A DNA stretch of 64,000 bases, taken from NCBI RefSeq assembly GCF_014905175.1, contig NC_057788.1, positions 13,231,404 through 13,295,403 on the forward strand. The letters are read 5' to 3'. Both the position numbers and the translations under genes were made by a program. Positions 1 through 11,030 of the stretch are shown one piece after another. This DNA comes from Aphidius gifuensis. Taxonomy: Eukaryota > Arthropoda > Insecta > Hymenoptera > Braconidae. The notes under the pieces are model-generated. The model was not told where the DNA came from. It did not search any database and saw nothing but the letters and a program-made list of their open reading frames with translations. Each line of letters opens with the position of its first letter. Position 1 is the stretch's first letter.

Positions 1-2854
1 CGTGAACGTGTAAAAGACATAAGAGATCGTGATATTATTCAAGATAGTATTGATATTTTTGAACAAAAAATAAACGAGTACAATCATATTTTGAGAGATA
101 GTGCATTAAATTCACACAAAAAAAGTTTATTTGCAATAACAAAAAAAATTGCCGCGCGTGAACTAGAAAAAGTGAAATGTTTTAAAAAAAATCAGTGGTA
201 AAGGTGCTTCTGATGATAATAACAATATCAATAATATCAATATAAATAATGCTAGTGTTAGTGATGATGAAGGAAACAATGTGGAAGAAGAACGTATTGT
301 GTGGAAAGATATTGCAAGTGTTTTCAATGGTGTAATTACAATAGGTGCAATCATAAATTTAGGACATATTGATATAGTTAGTTTTTTAAATAATTGTAAA
401 AGTTTATTAATTGAAAAAGTGAGGTGTGCATTAACAGAAAAAAATGGATATAAATTTAATTTAGTTTATCATGTCAATATGAAATTGTAAAAAGTGAAGA
501 AATAACAATAGAAACTAAATATTTTTCAAGTGGTTGTGTAATTGTGCTTCAGTCAACAAATTTAGATGAAGAATTGTCAATTAAATTAGAAAAAGTAAAA
601 ACCCAAAGTGAAGAGTGTGAGATGAAAGACTCTGGTTGGACACTTCGTGTCAAAAAAAAAAACAAAATATGATACCTCTACAAGAAGCAATTTACCATCA
701 AGGATCCAAAAGTAAGAGATCATCATCATTTTCAAAAAACCTATCGGGGTGCCGCACATCGTACATGTAACATTGATTATCAAGAGTCATGTATAATTAA
801 TTGTGTAAGTCATAATATGAGTGGGTATGATTCACACCATTTAACTGTAAAATAAGCTACTAGATTTCCAGGCAATATTAAATTACTCCCAGTAAATAGA
901 GAGAAATATATTTCATTTACAAAGTATGTAAAAAGAACTAGGATCCAACTTAGATTTATTGATTCATTTGGGTTTATGCCATCAAGCATTGACAAGTTAT
1001 CATCTTACTTAAATGATCAAGATAAAAAAATAACCAAGCACTTTTATCCGGATATTAATAAATTCAATTTAGTTACGAAAAAAGTGACATTTCCATATGA
1101 ATATGTGTCTGATTTTGATAAATTAGAAAGACCAAGTTTACCATCTAAAAATGACTTCTTTTCTATATTAAATAATTCTCATATTAGTGATGTTGATTAT
1201 GAGCATGCCTGCAAAGTTTGGAATACATTTAAAATAAGAACACTTGGTGAATATTCAGATTTATACTTAAGAACTGATATTTTATTATTGGCAGATATTT
1301 TTGAAAATTTTAGAGACAGTACAATGCATACATATCAGCTTGATCCATTACATTTTTTAACCAGTCCATCATTATCAATGCAAGCAATGTTAAAAATTAC
1401 ACAAGTAAAATTAGAATTATTGACTGATTCAGAGATGATGTTGTTTATTGAGGGTGGGATTCGTGGTGGGCTAGTTCAGTGTTCAAGTCATCATGTGCTT
1501 GCAAATAATATATATATGGGTGATGCATTTAACCCTAATATGCCAGAATATTATTTAATGTACTGTGATGTCAACAATATGTATGGTGGTGCAATGAGAA
1601 CACATTTACCTTTTGCCAATTTTCAGTGGGAAAAATTTTGCCGAAAATTTTTATTTAAATTCACTAGAATCAATTGCTGTAGATGCTGAATGGGGTTATA
1701 TTCTAGAAGTTAATTCATCATATAGCCCAGAACTTTGGAATAAACATCGCGATTTACCCTTAGCACCAGTACATGATCTACCACCACACCCAACATCAAA
1801 ATTTAAAAAATTATTAACAACATTTTATCCCAAGAAAAAGTATATTGTTCATTATCGAAATTTACAAATGTACTTGCAGTTAGGCTTGAAATTAACTCAA
1901 GTTCATCGCGTTCTAAAATTCCAACAGAAAGACTGGTTAAAAAAATATATTGATTTAAATACCGATCTACGTAAAAAAGCTACAAATGAATTTCAAGTAG
2001 CATATTTCAAGGGACAAAATAATTCCGTTTTTGGTAAATTAATGGAAGATTGCCGTAGACATAGAGATGTACGAATTGTTACACAAGCTGAGGGTTGTTA
2101 TGGGGCAAAGGCTTTAATAGCTAAACCTAATTATGTTGGATCCGATATTATAGGTGGTATGACTGTCATTGAAATGAGTAGAATGAAAGTTTCATTTGAC
2201 AAGCCGATATATGCTGGTATGGCTGTATTAGACACATTGAAAATTTATATTTATGATTTTTTCTATAATTATTTGCATAAGGTATTTCCAAATATTGTAA
2301 AGTTGTATTATACTGATACAGATTCACTTATATGTGGTATCAATGATCATGATGTATACAAAATTATGAGAAGAGATTCGCATAAATTTGATACATCGAA
2401 TTATTAACAAGGGAATCCGTTTGGTATAATACAATTAGATAATAAAGAGATTGGTCTAATGAAAGATGAGTTTAGTGGTAAGATATTATTAGAACTTATT
2501 GGTTTAAGGGCTAAAATGTATTCTACTCGAGCATTAGTTGAAAAAAATCTAATACAATCAAAAGCAAAGGGTGTAAAAAAGGCTGCATTGCAGACTATAA
2601 CATTTGACGATTTTAAACATTGTTTATTTAATAATACAAATATTTTTCCGGAACCAAATTTTATTCAATCTAAACGCCATGTAGTGACAACAATCAAACA
2701 AAAAAAATTAGCTTTAAGCTCAGGTGATGATAAACGAAAAATGATTGCCAATAGTACAGATACTTTACCCTGGTATCCAAATGTTAATGGCAGTGATATT
2801 TATGATAATAATATTGATAAATTTTCAAACGATATACCGATGGATGTAGAATAA
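1..2854 (+). pseudogene. polB: Polinton protein-primed DNA polymerase B (broken)
   Basis: Family B polymerase that would replicate the element from a protein primer. Frames change several times: frame 1 to the TAA at 199, frame 2 to about 490, frame 1 from 481 to 1689 (TGA at 670, TAA at 853), then frame 2 from about 1613 to 2854 (TAA at 2405). Visible parts are an N-terminal region (about 200-660), a DHHHFQKTYRGAAH cysteine/histidine segment near 718, motif A YCDVNNMYGG near 1561, motif B with NNSVFGKLMED near 2019, and motif C YTDTDSL near 2311, so all three polymerase motifs survive. The N-terminal part joins the DHHH segment near 660-680 without the long stretch usual in the family, so I infer an internal deletion there. 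The window may start inside the gene. Confidence 0.9.
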
Positions 2855-3114
2855 GTATGTAGATAAATGTATGAATAAAAATAATGTAAATAAATAAATA
2901 AAAGAAAAAAAAATTCATGCCCCATTGGATATGTGCATGTCAATATTAATGTTTAAAAAAATGTAATTAAGGATTATTGTGGTGATTAATAAATGAATAA
3001 ATAAATATAATCATTTAAAATTTATTGTATTGCTTCTTTATTTAACCATTCATTATGACTATTATCAAAACCCAAATATTTTACTTATATTTTATCACCC
3101 CGTTTTTTCATTAC

Positions 3115-3953
3115 TTATTCAATTAAATAAATGTCAGAATGTTTGACACGCTGTAATTCTTCATTATAAAAACATCCTTGTATTGGATTCTCTTGATAGT
3201 CTTTAAGTTTATATGTTACAGGTGCAGTTTTATTCATTTTTATAATTGTAAATATTTCATTTGTCCAGTTTGGTTTGTAGCCTTTCTCAAAGATGTGTTT
3301 ATACTTGCTGATTCGTACATTGTCATTGACATTAAATTTCGGCTTTACATGACAATAATTTGAATTGTCATATACAGTTTGTTTTAAAGTTTCTATATTT
3401 TGTCCAACAACTTCGCAAGGTCTCATTTTAATTGTTCGATGTTTCGTATTGTTATATTCTTCAATCAATTCTTGTAATATTTCTATCCATTTTTATCCAA
3501 GCTACCTTGTAAACTGAATTGAAACCATATTTTATTCTTAATTGTTTTATTAAATCGTTCAATGATTGATGCTTTTGAATGTGTATATGTTGAATACGAA
3601 TGGACATTGTATTTTTTTAACATTTTTTCGAAAATTGCATTATAAAACTCTGTTCCTTGATCAACATGAAGATTTTTGCAAACTCGTCCTTGTTTAAATA
3701 TTTTTTCCATTGCAGCAGAGACTTCTTTTCCTGTTTTACTTTTGAGACCAATTGCCCAGCTGAATTTTAGAAAATTATCAATGACTGTTAGAATATATGT
3801 ATACCCAGAATTTACTTGTGCATGCTCAATCATATCGACAAGATCAGCCTGCCAACATTCGTCCTTGTCACGAATGTCAACTTTACGTCTCAGAAAATTT
3901 TTGCATGCTTGAGTGTGCAACTCTCGTACAACATCTTCTTTAATTTCACTCAT
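3115..3953 (-). pseudogene. int: Polinton rve-family integrase (frameshifted)
   Basis: Retroviral-type integrase that inserts the element. The ORF 3953-3483 opens with MSEIKEDVV and holds the DDE residues in order: D in WQADLVDM, D in HVDQGTEFYN, and E in KASIIERFNKTIKNK. The frame is lost near 3485-3490, just after SLQGSLDKNG, and the C-terminal part resumes in another frame (3468-3115) with a basic region ending at SDIYLIE. A one-base slip in an A run joins the two parts. It lies back to back with the polymerase 3' end and 48 bp before the next minus-strand gene. Confidence 0.85.
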
Positions 3954-4001
3954 TATTCACTAATATCTAAATAATGACTGATGCTGAATTTTTATTCTGA
4001 T

Positions 4002-4946
4002 TTAATATATAATATTTGCTTTTCTCAATTCTTCAATTATCGACATTAATTCATTGTTGTGACTTGGATTGCCAGCAGTTTGTGAAGCACATAGTAAACG
4101 TAATCCATTAACAAGCTCATTCGGATCATCCCAGCAAACATTATCAAAAGTATTGGAATTCTTTGATTGAATAATCATACTTGTTGGTAAAGAAAATCCC
4201 GATCCATGCGGAGCATTTGTTATGTGTGGTAATAAAAATGTCATAAATTTTTGTGATGCTTGATTTTTTGTAGCATTTTTTGCTTTGTGATATTTTAAAT
4301 GTGCATTTGTATCTAAAATAATTTCACTGTAGTTTTTTTCATCATCGAGAGTAATGAATGTTTTATTGGGCTTTTTCATAAATAATAATTGCATCAACCC
4401 GTCGGTCATTTCATATGTTTTGTTTGCAACACCTAGCTTGTTATTTTTTAATGTAACCCCACTATTTCCAATTTTAAATTCAGAATTTATTTTTCTCACA
4501 CCATATTCCTTATCCCACTCTAAAGTATTAATTATTTTTGTATAATTAGACAACTGTTTATTGATATTTTTATCTTCTTTTTCTACATCAACATTCTCTT
4601 CTTCTTCCTTATTTGTAGATTCTGTTATTGTCACATCATTATCATTAGAATTAGAACTACTTGTCCCAATGTCCATGTTATCAAATGTAATCAAATTTTT
4701 TTCCTCATTATAATTTGTGTTATTTTCATTGATTTTGTTATTTTCACTATTGTCACTTGTTGACAATTTATCTGCTATTTTATTGCGAGGTGTAATGACA
4801 GGTTGTAAATATTCATTGGCAGATTCAGACATATTTACTCTTCCTAATTTCAACATTTGATATTTTTTTCGTATAACATTTTGCACTTTTTCCATTTCAC
4901 TTAAAAATTTTGCTTCACTAGCCAGAGCTTGTTTGCTGAGTGGCAT
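4002..4946 (-). CDS. Polinton-associated conserved protein of unknown function, 314 aa
   Basis: Open from MPLSKQAL to NIIY. Three zones are visible: a charged, helix-prone N-terminus (about residues 1-45), a Ser/Asn/Glu-rich low-complexity middle (about 60-135), and a conserved C-terminal domain (about 140-314) with LEWDKEYGVRKI, TDGLMQLLFMKKP and a terminal block WDDPNELVNGLRLLCASQTAGN. From memory this C-terminal domain recurs in insect Polintons, possibly the family some databases call DUF8207; the name is unverified. Sitting between integrase and ATPase suits a virion or replication accessory role, but no function can be assigned. Confidence 0.75.
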   Translation of the reverse strand: MPLSKQALASEAKFLSEMEKVQNVIRKKYQMLKLGRVNMSESANEYLQPVITPRNKIADKLSTSDNSENNKINENNTNYNEEKNLITFDNMDIGTSSSNSNDNDVTITESTNKEEEENVDVEKEDKNINKQLSNYTKIINTLEWDKEYGVRKINSEFKIGNSGVTLKNNKLGVANKTYEMTDGLMQLLFMKKPNKTFITLDDEKNYSEIILDTNAHLKYHKAKNATKNQASQKFMTFLLPHITNAPHGSGFSLPTSMIIQSKNSNTFDNVCWDDPNELVNGLRLLCASQTAGNPSHNNELMSIIEELRKANIIY

Positions 4947-4983
4947 CTTGATCGTGCAAGATTCTACAGCATACTAATGCAAT

Positions 4984-6694
4984 TTAACAGATTGTTTTAT
5001 TATTTATAGCTATAAAACAGTCAAAGTTTTTTCTATATCTACCATCATTTAATTCACGATCTTTATCAATGCACAGGAAACAATACTTTTCTTTCCAACA
5101 TTTAATACACATTTGTCTAAATTTATTATATTCCATATCCATATTTGCATGATCTTGATAAATATGCTTTAGGTTTGTTTCATCGCATGGAAACACAATC
5201 AAAAAATTAATGTTGTCTCGAATTAAATGTTTCAGGATTCGTGCATAAGATTGGCATAAATAAAATGAATCGACTGCACAATGTCTGCCTATTGAAAAAT
5301 AATCTCGTATTGGTTGTTGATTTTCAGTAGCAACATCGACAGATATAAACAATAAGTTTGGCTTTGCAATATCAACCGGTTAGACGGTAAGACAGAGGCA
5401 AAAACAGGATGTGACACTGAATTGAACGAAATATCTTTTAAATGGTAGTCTTTAGGACCCAGAACACGTTGCACCTATTTCCAATCATTTTTATTGTCTG
5501 CCGTCCACAGGTAAGCCAGGTAAAAATTCGATAATTTATATGACTCTGAATTGATTGGAATTTGTTTAATACTTTTAGCTTTATTATATTAAGTTAATTT
5601 TAAAATTCCAATCAAATAAGTTATCATCCGGCCGAGATATTAATTGAAAAAAACATGAATTATAGCGTAACTCTAAACTGATTGGCGAGCTAGGTTAATT
5701 TTCTTTAATGTATTTTAAATATAAAAAAAAAAATTCCAATCAAAAAAAAAATCATTAAAAGGGTTAAAAAAATTATTAAAAATTAAATTGAATTGTCGAG
5801 CAATGCGGGGGCTGAGCGGTATGGGGAATACAGAGGGGCGTAAAAATAATAGAGTGATGGGAGTTTTTTATCTTTTTTTTCTCTATAGTTGTCCTCTTCT
5901 AATATAAACTCCAAGCTGACTGCCAAACTCCCCACCACTCTATTATTTTCACGCTCAGCCCCTGCATTACTCTACAATTCAATTTAATTTTGAATAATTT
6001 TTTTAACCCTTTTAATGATTTTTTTTGGTTGGGTTTTTATTTTAAAATACATTAAAGAAAATTAACCTAGCTCGCCAATCAGTTTAGAGTTACGCTATAA
6101 TCCATGTTTTTTTCAATTTTTAAAAATTAATATCTCGGCCGGATGATAACTTATTTGATTGGAATTTTAAAATTAACTTAATATAATAAAGCTAAAAGTA
6201 TTAAACAAATTCCAATCAATTCAGAGTCATATAAATTATCGATTTTTTACCTGGCTTACCTGTGGACGGCAGACAATAAAAATGATTGGAAATAGGTGCA
6301 ACGTGTTCTGGGTCCTGAAGACTACCATCTAAAAGATATTTCGTTCAATTCAGTGTCACATCCTGTTTTTGCCTCTGTCTTACGGACTAGGTACAACTTG
6401 TTCATTATTTGAAAATTTATAATAATTAATATTTTCCAGTGGCTCAAATAGTTTCTCTTAATATTGGTATTTTGGCTGATATAATGATGTAAATACTTGC
6501 AAAACGTAAACCATTTGGATCCACAATCAGACTTAAAAGTGCATTAGTTTTGCCACAATTTTTACCACCAAAAATTGCGCACCGTATTGTATTTGGTAAC
6601 AAACCACAATGAGGTCATTTTTCTAATAAACCATTACCACTTTTTTCTGTAACTATGTCGAAAACAATTTCAGTGCTTGTTCTTTGTACTCCAT
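4984..6694 (-). pseudogene. Polinton DNA-packaging ATPase, interrupted by a foldback element
   Basis: FtsK/HerA-type (A32-like) genome-packaging ATPase. The N-terminal part (about 6694-6390) has the P-loop AIFGGKNCGKTNALLSLI near 6575, but also a frameshift and an in-frame stop close to the start. The C-terminal part (about 5380-4984) has LLFISVDVATENQQPIRDYF, the Walker B/sensor region, then GRHCAVDSFYLCQS and ILKHLIRDN. The two halves are separated by about 1 kb of palindromic DNA (5381-6389); removing it would bring the halves together. The usual acidic pair of Walker B reads SVD here. The gene is dead. Confidence 0.85.
5381..6389. mobile_element. 1 kb foldback (near-perfect palindrome) inserted in the ATPase gene
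   Basis: GTAAGACAGAGGCAAAAACA at 5387 is matched in reverse complement ending at 6384, and the match continues inward through both arms (about 470 bp each) to a short unpaired centre near 5870-5910. Outermost bases read TAGACGGTAAG and, in reverse complement at the right, TAGTCCGTAAG. No coding capacity. The target-site duplication is unclear; GGT flanks both sides but is too short to trust. Confidence 0.85.
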
Positions 6695-6767
6695 TGTATC
6701 AAAAACTGATGTAGTTTAGTATAAATTTACTTGTTTTATAGCCAATAGAAGCAGTCTGACATCAACA

Positions 6768-7729
6768 ATGATTGAACATACATCAAGTAAAAATGAGAGA
6801 AGAAATAAAAAACGTAGTGGGGAAGGATTGCTTAATAAACTCATAAACTACCAATTAAATTACCCCTTCCTAGCTATTCATATCGTGATCCGGGAATCAA
6901 GCTTGAAAAACGCTTGGCACGAGGTGATACTGGAATAAATCCACTAGATGCAGCCTGCAAAACTCACGATATTGCTTATTCTAAAAATCCTGAAAATATT
7001 AATGCAAGACATACAGCTGATAACATTCTAGCACGTGAAGCTGCTAAAAGAATTTTCGCTAAAGACTCAAGCTTAGGAGAAAAAGCAGCTGCTGCATTTG
7101 TGACTGGTGCAATGGAGTTAAAAACGAAATTTGGTATGGGGTTTGATGATGGAACAAAAAATTGTTGCAAAAATAAAAAGAAAAAAATAAAATCTATTAT
7201 AAAGAAAAAAAATTTAAAAAGTGGTAGAAAATTGATTAAAAAAAATAACAAGTCTATCATTAAGAATAAAAAAGTCGAAAGCATGAAAAATACAAAAAAA
7301 AAATGTGTTAAAAGAAAAACAACATTATTTTCAAAAATTGTTCAAGCTGCCAAACGTGCAATGAATGGTTCAAATAACACAAAAATTGCAATTAAATCTG
7401 CATTAGAAGGTGCAAAAGAAGCTATAAAGAATAGTGGTGGTAAAAGTAGCATTATTGTACCTAGAGTTTTACCAGTTGCTAAACACATTGGTGGTGCATT
7501 ACCACTACTAATACCAGTCCTATGAGCTGAATCAGCACTAAGTCGATTAGTTGGTGGTGTATCTGGTGTTTTTAGAGCAATTAATAGTGTTGCATCCAAT
7601 AAAGAACAGCTGAATGAGAATATAAGGCATAATAAAATGATGGAATCGATCAGCATTGGAAAAAGTCTTCATTTGGCACCCCATAAAAGTGAGATGGGTC
7701 TCTATCTGACTCCAAAAAACTTCAACTGA
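6768..7729 (+). pseudogene. Polinton minor capsid protein with parvovirus-like PLA2 domain (broken)
   Basis: The likely start is ATG 6768 (MIEHTSSKNERR), followed by a Lys/Arg-rich stretch. The frame slips near 6845 and continues at about 6850-7525. A secreted-phospholipase-A2-like core is visible: GDTGINPLDAACKTHDIAYS, with the catalytic His-Asp pair. The upstream calcium-loop region reads YRDPG, with Asp where I expect Gly. A very Lys-rich segment follows (about 7170-7320), then LPVAKHIGGALPLLIPVL. A TGA at 7523-7525 interrupts; the same frame stays open to the TGA at 7727-7729, with a C-terminal tail characteristic of this family. Parvoviruses use a PLA2 domain to breach endosomal membranes; the same role here is inference. 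Its stop overlaps the next ATG by one base. Confidence 0.85.
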
Positions 7730-8091
7730 TGCTACCACAGAGAGCTTTGACTGACGATGACTTATTAATATTTGCAAAACAAATAAAAATATCTAATTTT
7801 CGAGGAGTATTTATGCGAAATGACATGCCGAAAAATGGTCCTTGGAATCGCGAGTGTGGAATTGTCAATTTAGATGATAAAAAAAATGCTGGAACACACT
7901 GGGTTGCATACAAAAAACTTGATAAGAATTTAGCAATATATTTTGATAGTTTTGGCAATTTACAACCACCAAAAAATCTCGTCACTTATCTCGATGTTGG
8001 TAGCATCAATTTTAATCATAAACGTTATCAAGACTGGAATACGTTTAATTGTGGTCATTTATGTCTTGCTTCCCTGTGTGGAAAACTATAA
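7729..8091 (+). CDS. Polinton adenain-type cysteine protease, 120 aa
   Basis: Maturation protease of the C5/adenain type. It is complete, from MLPQRALTDDDL to ASLCGKL. Catalytic residues are in the expected order: His in GTHWVAYKK, Asp in IYFDSFGN, Gln in RYQDWN, and Cys in FNCGHLCL. The start codon overlaps the upstream stop (TGATG), an arrangement compatible with termination-reinitiation. It is the only enzyme gene in the element that still looks intact. Confidence 0.88.
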   Translation: MLPQRALTDDDLLIFAKQIKISNFRGVFMRNDMPKNGPWNRECGIVNLDDKKNAGTHWVAYKKLDKNLAIYFDSFGNLQPPKNLVTYLDVGSINFNHKRYQDWNTFNCGHLCLASLCGKL

Positions 8092-8139
8092 AAGCTGAGA
8101 TTATATAAATTAATAATTAGTCTTTATCATACATTAGTC

Positions 8140-8814
8140 ATGTGTGATTCGCTAACTTTAACATTAACTGGACAAACATCAAGTCTTGAGGCACAATATT
8201 TTCCACCCATTCAATTATCGAATGAAAAAAAATATTCGCTAGCTCTCATTTCGTTTTTGTCATTCAATTCAATACCAAATATTGATAAAGACAATAAAAA
8301 AATTTCATATTATAGTAATGAGAGTGATGGTACAATTACAATACCAGTTGGTAGTTATGAACTTGATGATCTTGCTAAAAAGCTAGACGTACAAGTCAAG
8401 TTAACATACAATAAAAATACTCTACATCCATCTATTGAAAGTGGAAGAGCCATTGATTTTACAAGGGCAAAATCACCAGCAACTTTACTAGGATTTGCAC
8501 CAAGACTATTGGAGCCTGGTCGAGTACATGTGTCAGACTTTCCTGTAAATATTATAAAAGTAAGTACACTAAGAGTAGAGTGTAACATCACAACTGGTGC
8601 TTATGTGAATGATAAAAAAGTTCACACTATACACAACTTTTTCCCAGCTGTTCCACCTGGTTATAAAATAATAGAAGTGCTAGCAAATCCAATCTATCTA
8701 CCAGTTACTGTGAAGACAATTAATCATCTTCAATGAGGAATAGTTGATCAAAACAATAGACTAGTTAATTTCCGTGGTGAGACAATTACAATAACACTAC
8801 ATGTGAAAGCATAG
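8140..8814 (+). pseudogene. Polinton penton/minor capsid protein (one in-frame stop)
   Basis: Single-jelly-roll penton-like protein of Polintons. The frame opens at MCDSLTLTLTGQ and includes KKYSLALISFLSFNSIPNI and ITIPVGSYELDDLAKKL, then TLLGFAPRLL. TGA at 8734-8736 falls inside a still readable C-terminus that continues RGETITITLHVKA to the TAG at 8812-8814. One nonsense change therefore removes the last 26 residues. It lies 48 bp after the protease and 2 bp before the next ATG. Confidence 0.8.
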
Positions 8815-8816
8815 TG

Positions 8817-9005
8817 ATGGGAATTGCATTGAATTCGCGTTCTATAGAACGAGGATTTGCATATAAAAGCAGCACATCATGGAGAGATCCAGTCAGTCTG
8901 GAACAAGCAATCAAAAGGTTAACACCACAGAATATAATTTATCTAAAAAGTCTGGGACTCAGAGTAAAAAATTCGGGACTTGGAATTTCAATTGGATATA
9001 TATAA
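8817..9005 (+). CDS. Small conserved Polinton ORF between penton and major capsid genes, 62 aa
   Basis: Starts at the ATG just after the upstream stop (TAG TG ATG). It reads MGIALNSRSIERGF and has the segment LTPQNIIYLKSLGLRV in its C-terminal half. I remember comparable short ORFs in this position in insect Polintons; function unknown. A GTG three bases earlier also keeps the frame open but the ATG is the likelier start. Confidence 0.6.
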   Translation: MGIALNSRSIERGFAYKSSTSWRDPVSLEQAIKRLTPQNIIYLKSLGLRVKNSGLGISIGYI

Positions 9006-9032
9006 ATTGTTTTAATTGTTTCACACATCGAA

Positions 9033-10261
9033 ATGGTTGAAGAAAATATGTTGGATATCAATGCTCCAGTCCAATTCAATGATGATATAACCATCTACGA
9101 GTTACATGCACATCAGCCATTTGGATCATCAAACTTCAATAATAGTGATGAAATTATAATATCTATACAAAATCAAGACTTGTTTGTTTTACCTGCAAAG
9201 AGCTATATACATATAAGCGGAAAATTGTGTAATAAAGATAGTAATGATGCAGCAACTAGCATTGAACTTATTCACAATGCAATGGTTTTTTGTTTAAAGA
9301 AATACGTTACGAACTGAATGGTGTTTTAATTGATAAATCAAAAAATGTTGGTATTACAATAACGATTAAAAATTATTTATCATTAAACTCAAAAATGAAT
9401 TATGAAAATGCTGGATGGCTGAATCCTGATAGTCAATATAAATTATCAAATGAAGCTGGTTATTTCGATATATGTATACCATTAAAAATGCTACTTGGCT
9501 TTGCTGAAGACTACCAAAAAATCATAACCAATGCAAAGCATGAAATTATCATGATACGATCACGGTCTGAGAAGGATGCAATTATTCGAAATGATGTTGC
9601 AATATTAGAGGAAGTTGCATTCAATTTAAAAATTACAAAAATCGAATGGATAGTGCCATATGTCAGCCTATCAAATAAAAATAAAATGGAAATGATAAAA
9701 TACATTCAAAAAGATCCAGTCATATCTATTGGCTTTAGAAGTTGGGATTTGTATAAATATCCAGTATTGCCAACAACTTATCATCATATTTGGACAGTAA
9801 AGACATCAACTCAATTGGAAAAACCTCGTTATGTCATTCTCGCATTCCAAACAAATAGAAAAAATATATGGAATTTAAATATGACAGATTTTGACCATTG
9901 TAATATAACAAATGTTAAATTATATCTTAATTCACAAATTTTCCCATATGGGAATTTAAATTTAGATATTGAAAAAAATCAATTCTCTTTATTATACGAT
10001 ATGTATGCTAATTTTGGGGACTCATACTATGAGACAAAGCTTAACTTATTCTCAAAAGATTTTTTTATTAATCGGACTCCATTTAATGTCATTGATTGTA
10101 GTTAGCAAAATGAAACATGAAAAACTGGTGCTGTGGATGTACGTCTAGAGTTTGAATCAAATGGAAATTTTCCAGCAAGAACAACAGCATATCGTTTAAT
10201 ATTACATGATAATATCATCCACTATAGACCAATAAGCGGCATAGTTCACAAACTAACATAA
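9033..10261 (+). pseudogene. Polinton major capsid protein, double jelly-roll (broken)
   Basis: Hexon-like major capsid protein. The N-terminal part is 9033-9317 (MVEENMLDINAPVQF, then IYELHAHQPFGSSNF). The frame shifts in a T run near 9288 and continues KEIRYELNGVLIDKSKNVG, then YLSLNSKMNYENAGWL and SIGFRSWDLYKYP, to IDCS. Two close stops follow (TAG 10103-10105, TGA 10118-10120), after which the same frame still encodes the C-terminus, ending IHYRPISGIVHKLT with TAA at 10259-10261. The length agrees with the family once the slip is ignored. Confidence 0.88.
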
Positions 10262-10423
10262 AATAAAATGTAAAATACAAAAAAAATAAAAATTTTTTAA
10301 TTTTCATGTCAATCAATAACAATACTAATAATAATAATAAAACATTTTTTTATGGTGTAAAATAAATATATGCGTTTATGAATAAAAGAAAAAAACAGAT
10401 AGAATTCATTTTTGTGTTTTTAT

Positions 10424-10768
10424 TTATATTGTCATTTCTTCACCAAAATCGTCATTAGTCATTACATAACCATCATCAAATATTATATCGCGATCGTCTA
10501 CGCCATTGCATGCCATAATTAAACGACCTTTCTTCACAGCTTCTTGTAACTCAGCAAATTCCTTCGCATCTGAATTGAAAAGATCTGCAAATCTTTTGGG
10601 CGAATATAAGTAATAGTTGTTGTCGATTTCAACTGTTGCTGCACCACCATATTTCCCTCCAGTAAACTTCTGCAGCTTGGTGACTTTATAAACAATATGA
10701 TTTTCCAGATCTTTCAATGCTTTGCGTTGTTTTGCTTTTTGGAGTTGTTTCGATTTTGTGAAAGCCAT
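10424..10768 (-). CDS. Unrecognised 114-aa protein at the right of the Polinton
   Basis: Open from MAFTKSKQLQKAKQRKALKD to DDFGEEMTI. The N-terminus is basic and helix-prone, the middle includes KFTGGKYGGAATVEIDNNYY, and the tail is acidic. No known domain recognised. The ATG follows a splice-acceptor-like TTTTAG 11 bases upstream, and a TATA-like palindrome lies about 250 bp upstream, so the gene may have its own promoter and a 5'-UTR intron. The tail converges on the major capsid gene with a 160-bp AT-rich gap. Confidence 0.6.
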   Translation of the reverse strand: MAFTKSKQLQKAKQRKALKDLENHIVYKVTKLQKFTGGKYGGAATVEIDNNYYLYSPKRFADLFNSDAKEFAELQEAVKKGRLIMACNGVDDRDIIFDDGYVMTNDDFGEEMTI

Positions 10769-10778
10769 TTTATGCTAT

Positions 10779-11030
10779 CTAAAACATTAAAAATCATAAA
10801 CATAGAGATTATTCATCATTATAATAACAATTTATATTTTGTATAGATATTTATTTCTACAGATTGTTTTATTTTTTATCGAAATTATGAAGTAAATTTA
10901 TTTAAAATACTGTATATGAAAGAAAAACTTACATATGGATGAATATTCTATTTGTTGCTATCCTAGCCTTGCTCTTGCAATAGTTGAGAGAATCTGATGC
11001 ATTTGGATGCTCAAACTGCAGTATATATAC
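10779..11030 (-). promoter_or_regulatory. Candidate promoter and 5'-UTR intron for the 10424-10768 gene
   Basis: On the minus strand a TATA-like GTATATATAC occupies 11021-11030. About 60 nt of putative leader follow the expected start site, then a donor CCATAT|GTAAGTT (intron starts at 10932) and an acceptor TTTTAG (intron ends at 10779), giving a 154-nt intron just before the ATG. Inferred from consensus sequences only. Confidence 0.4.
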
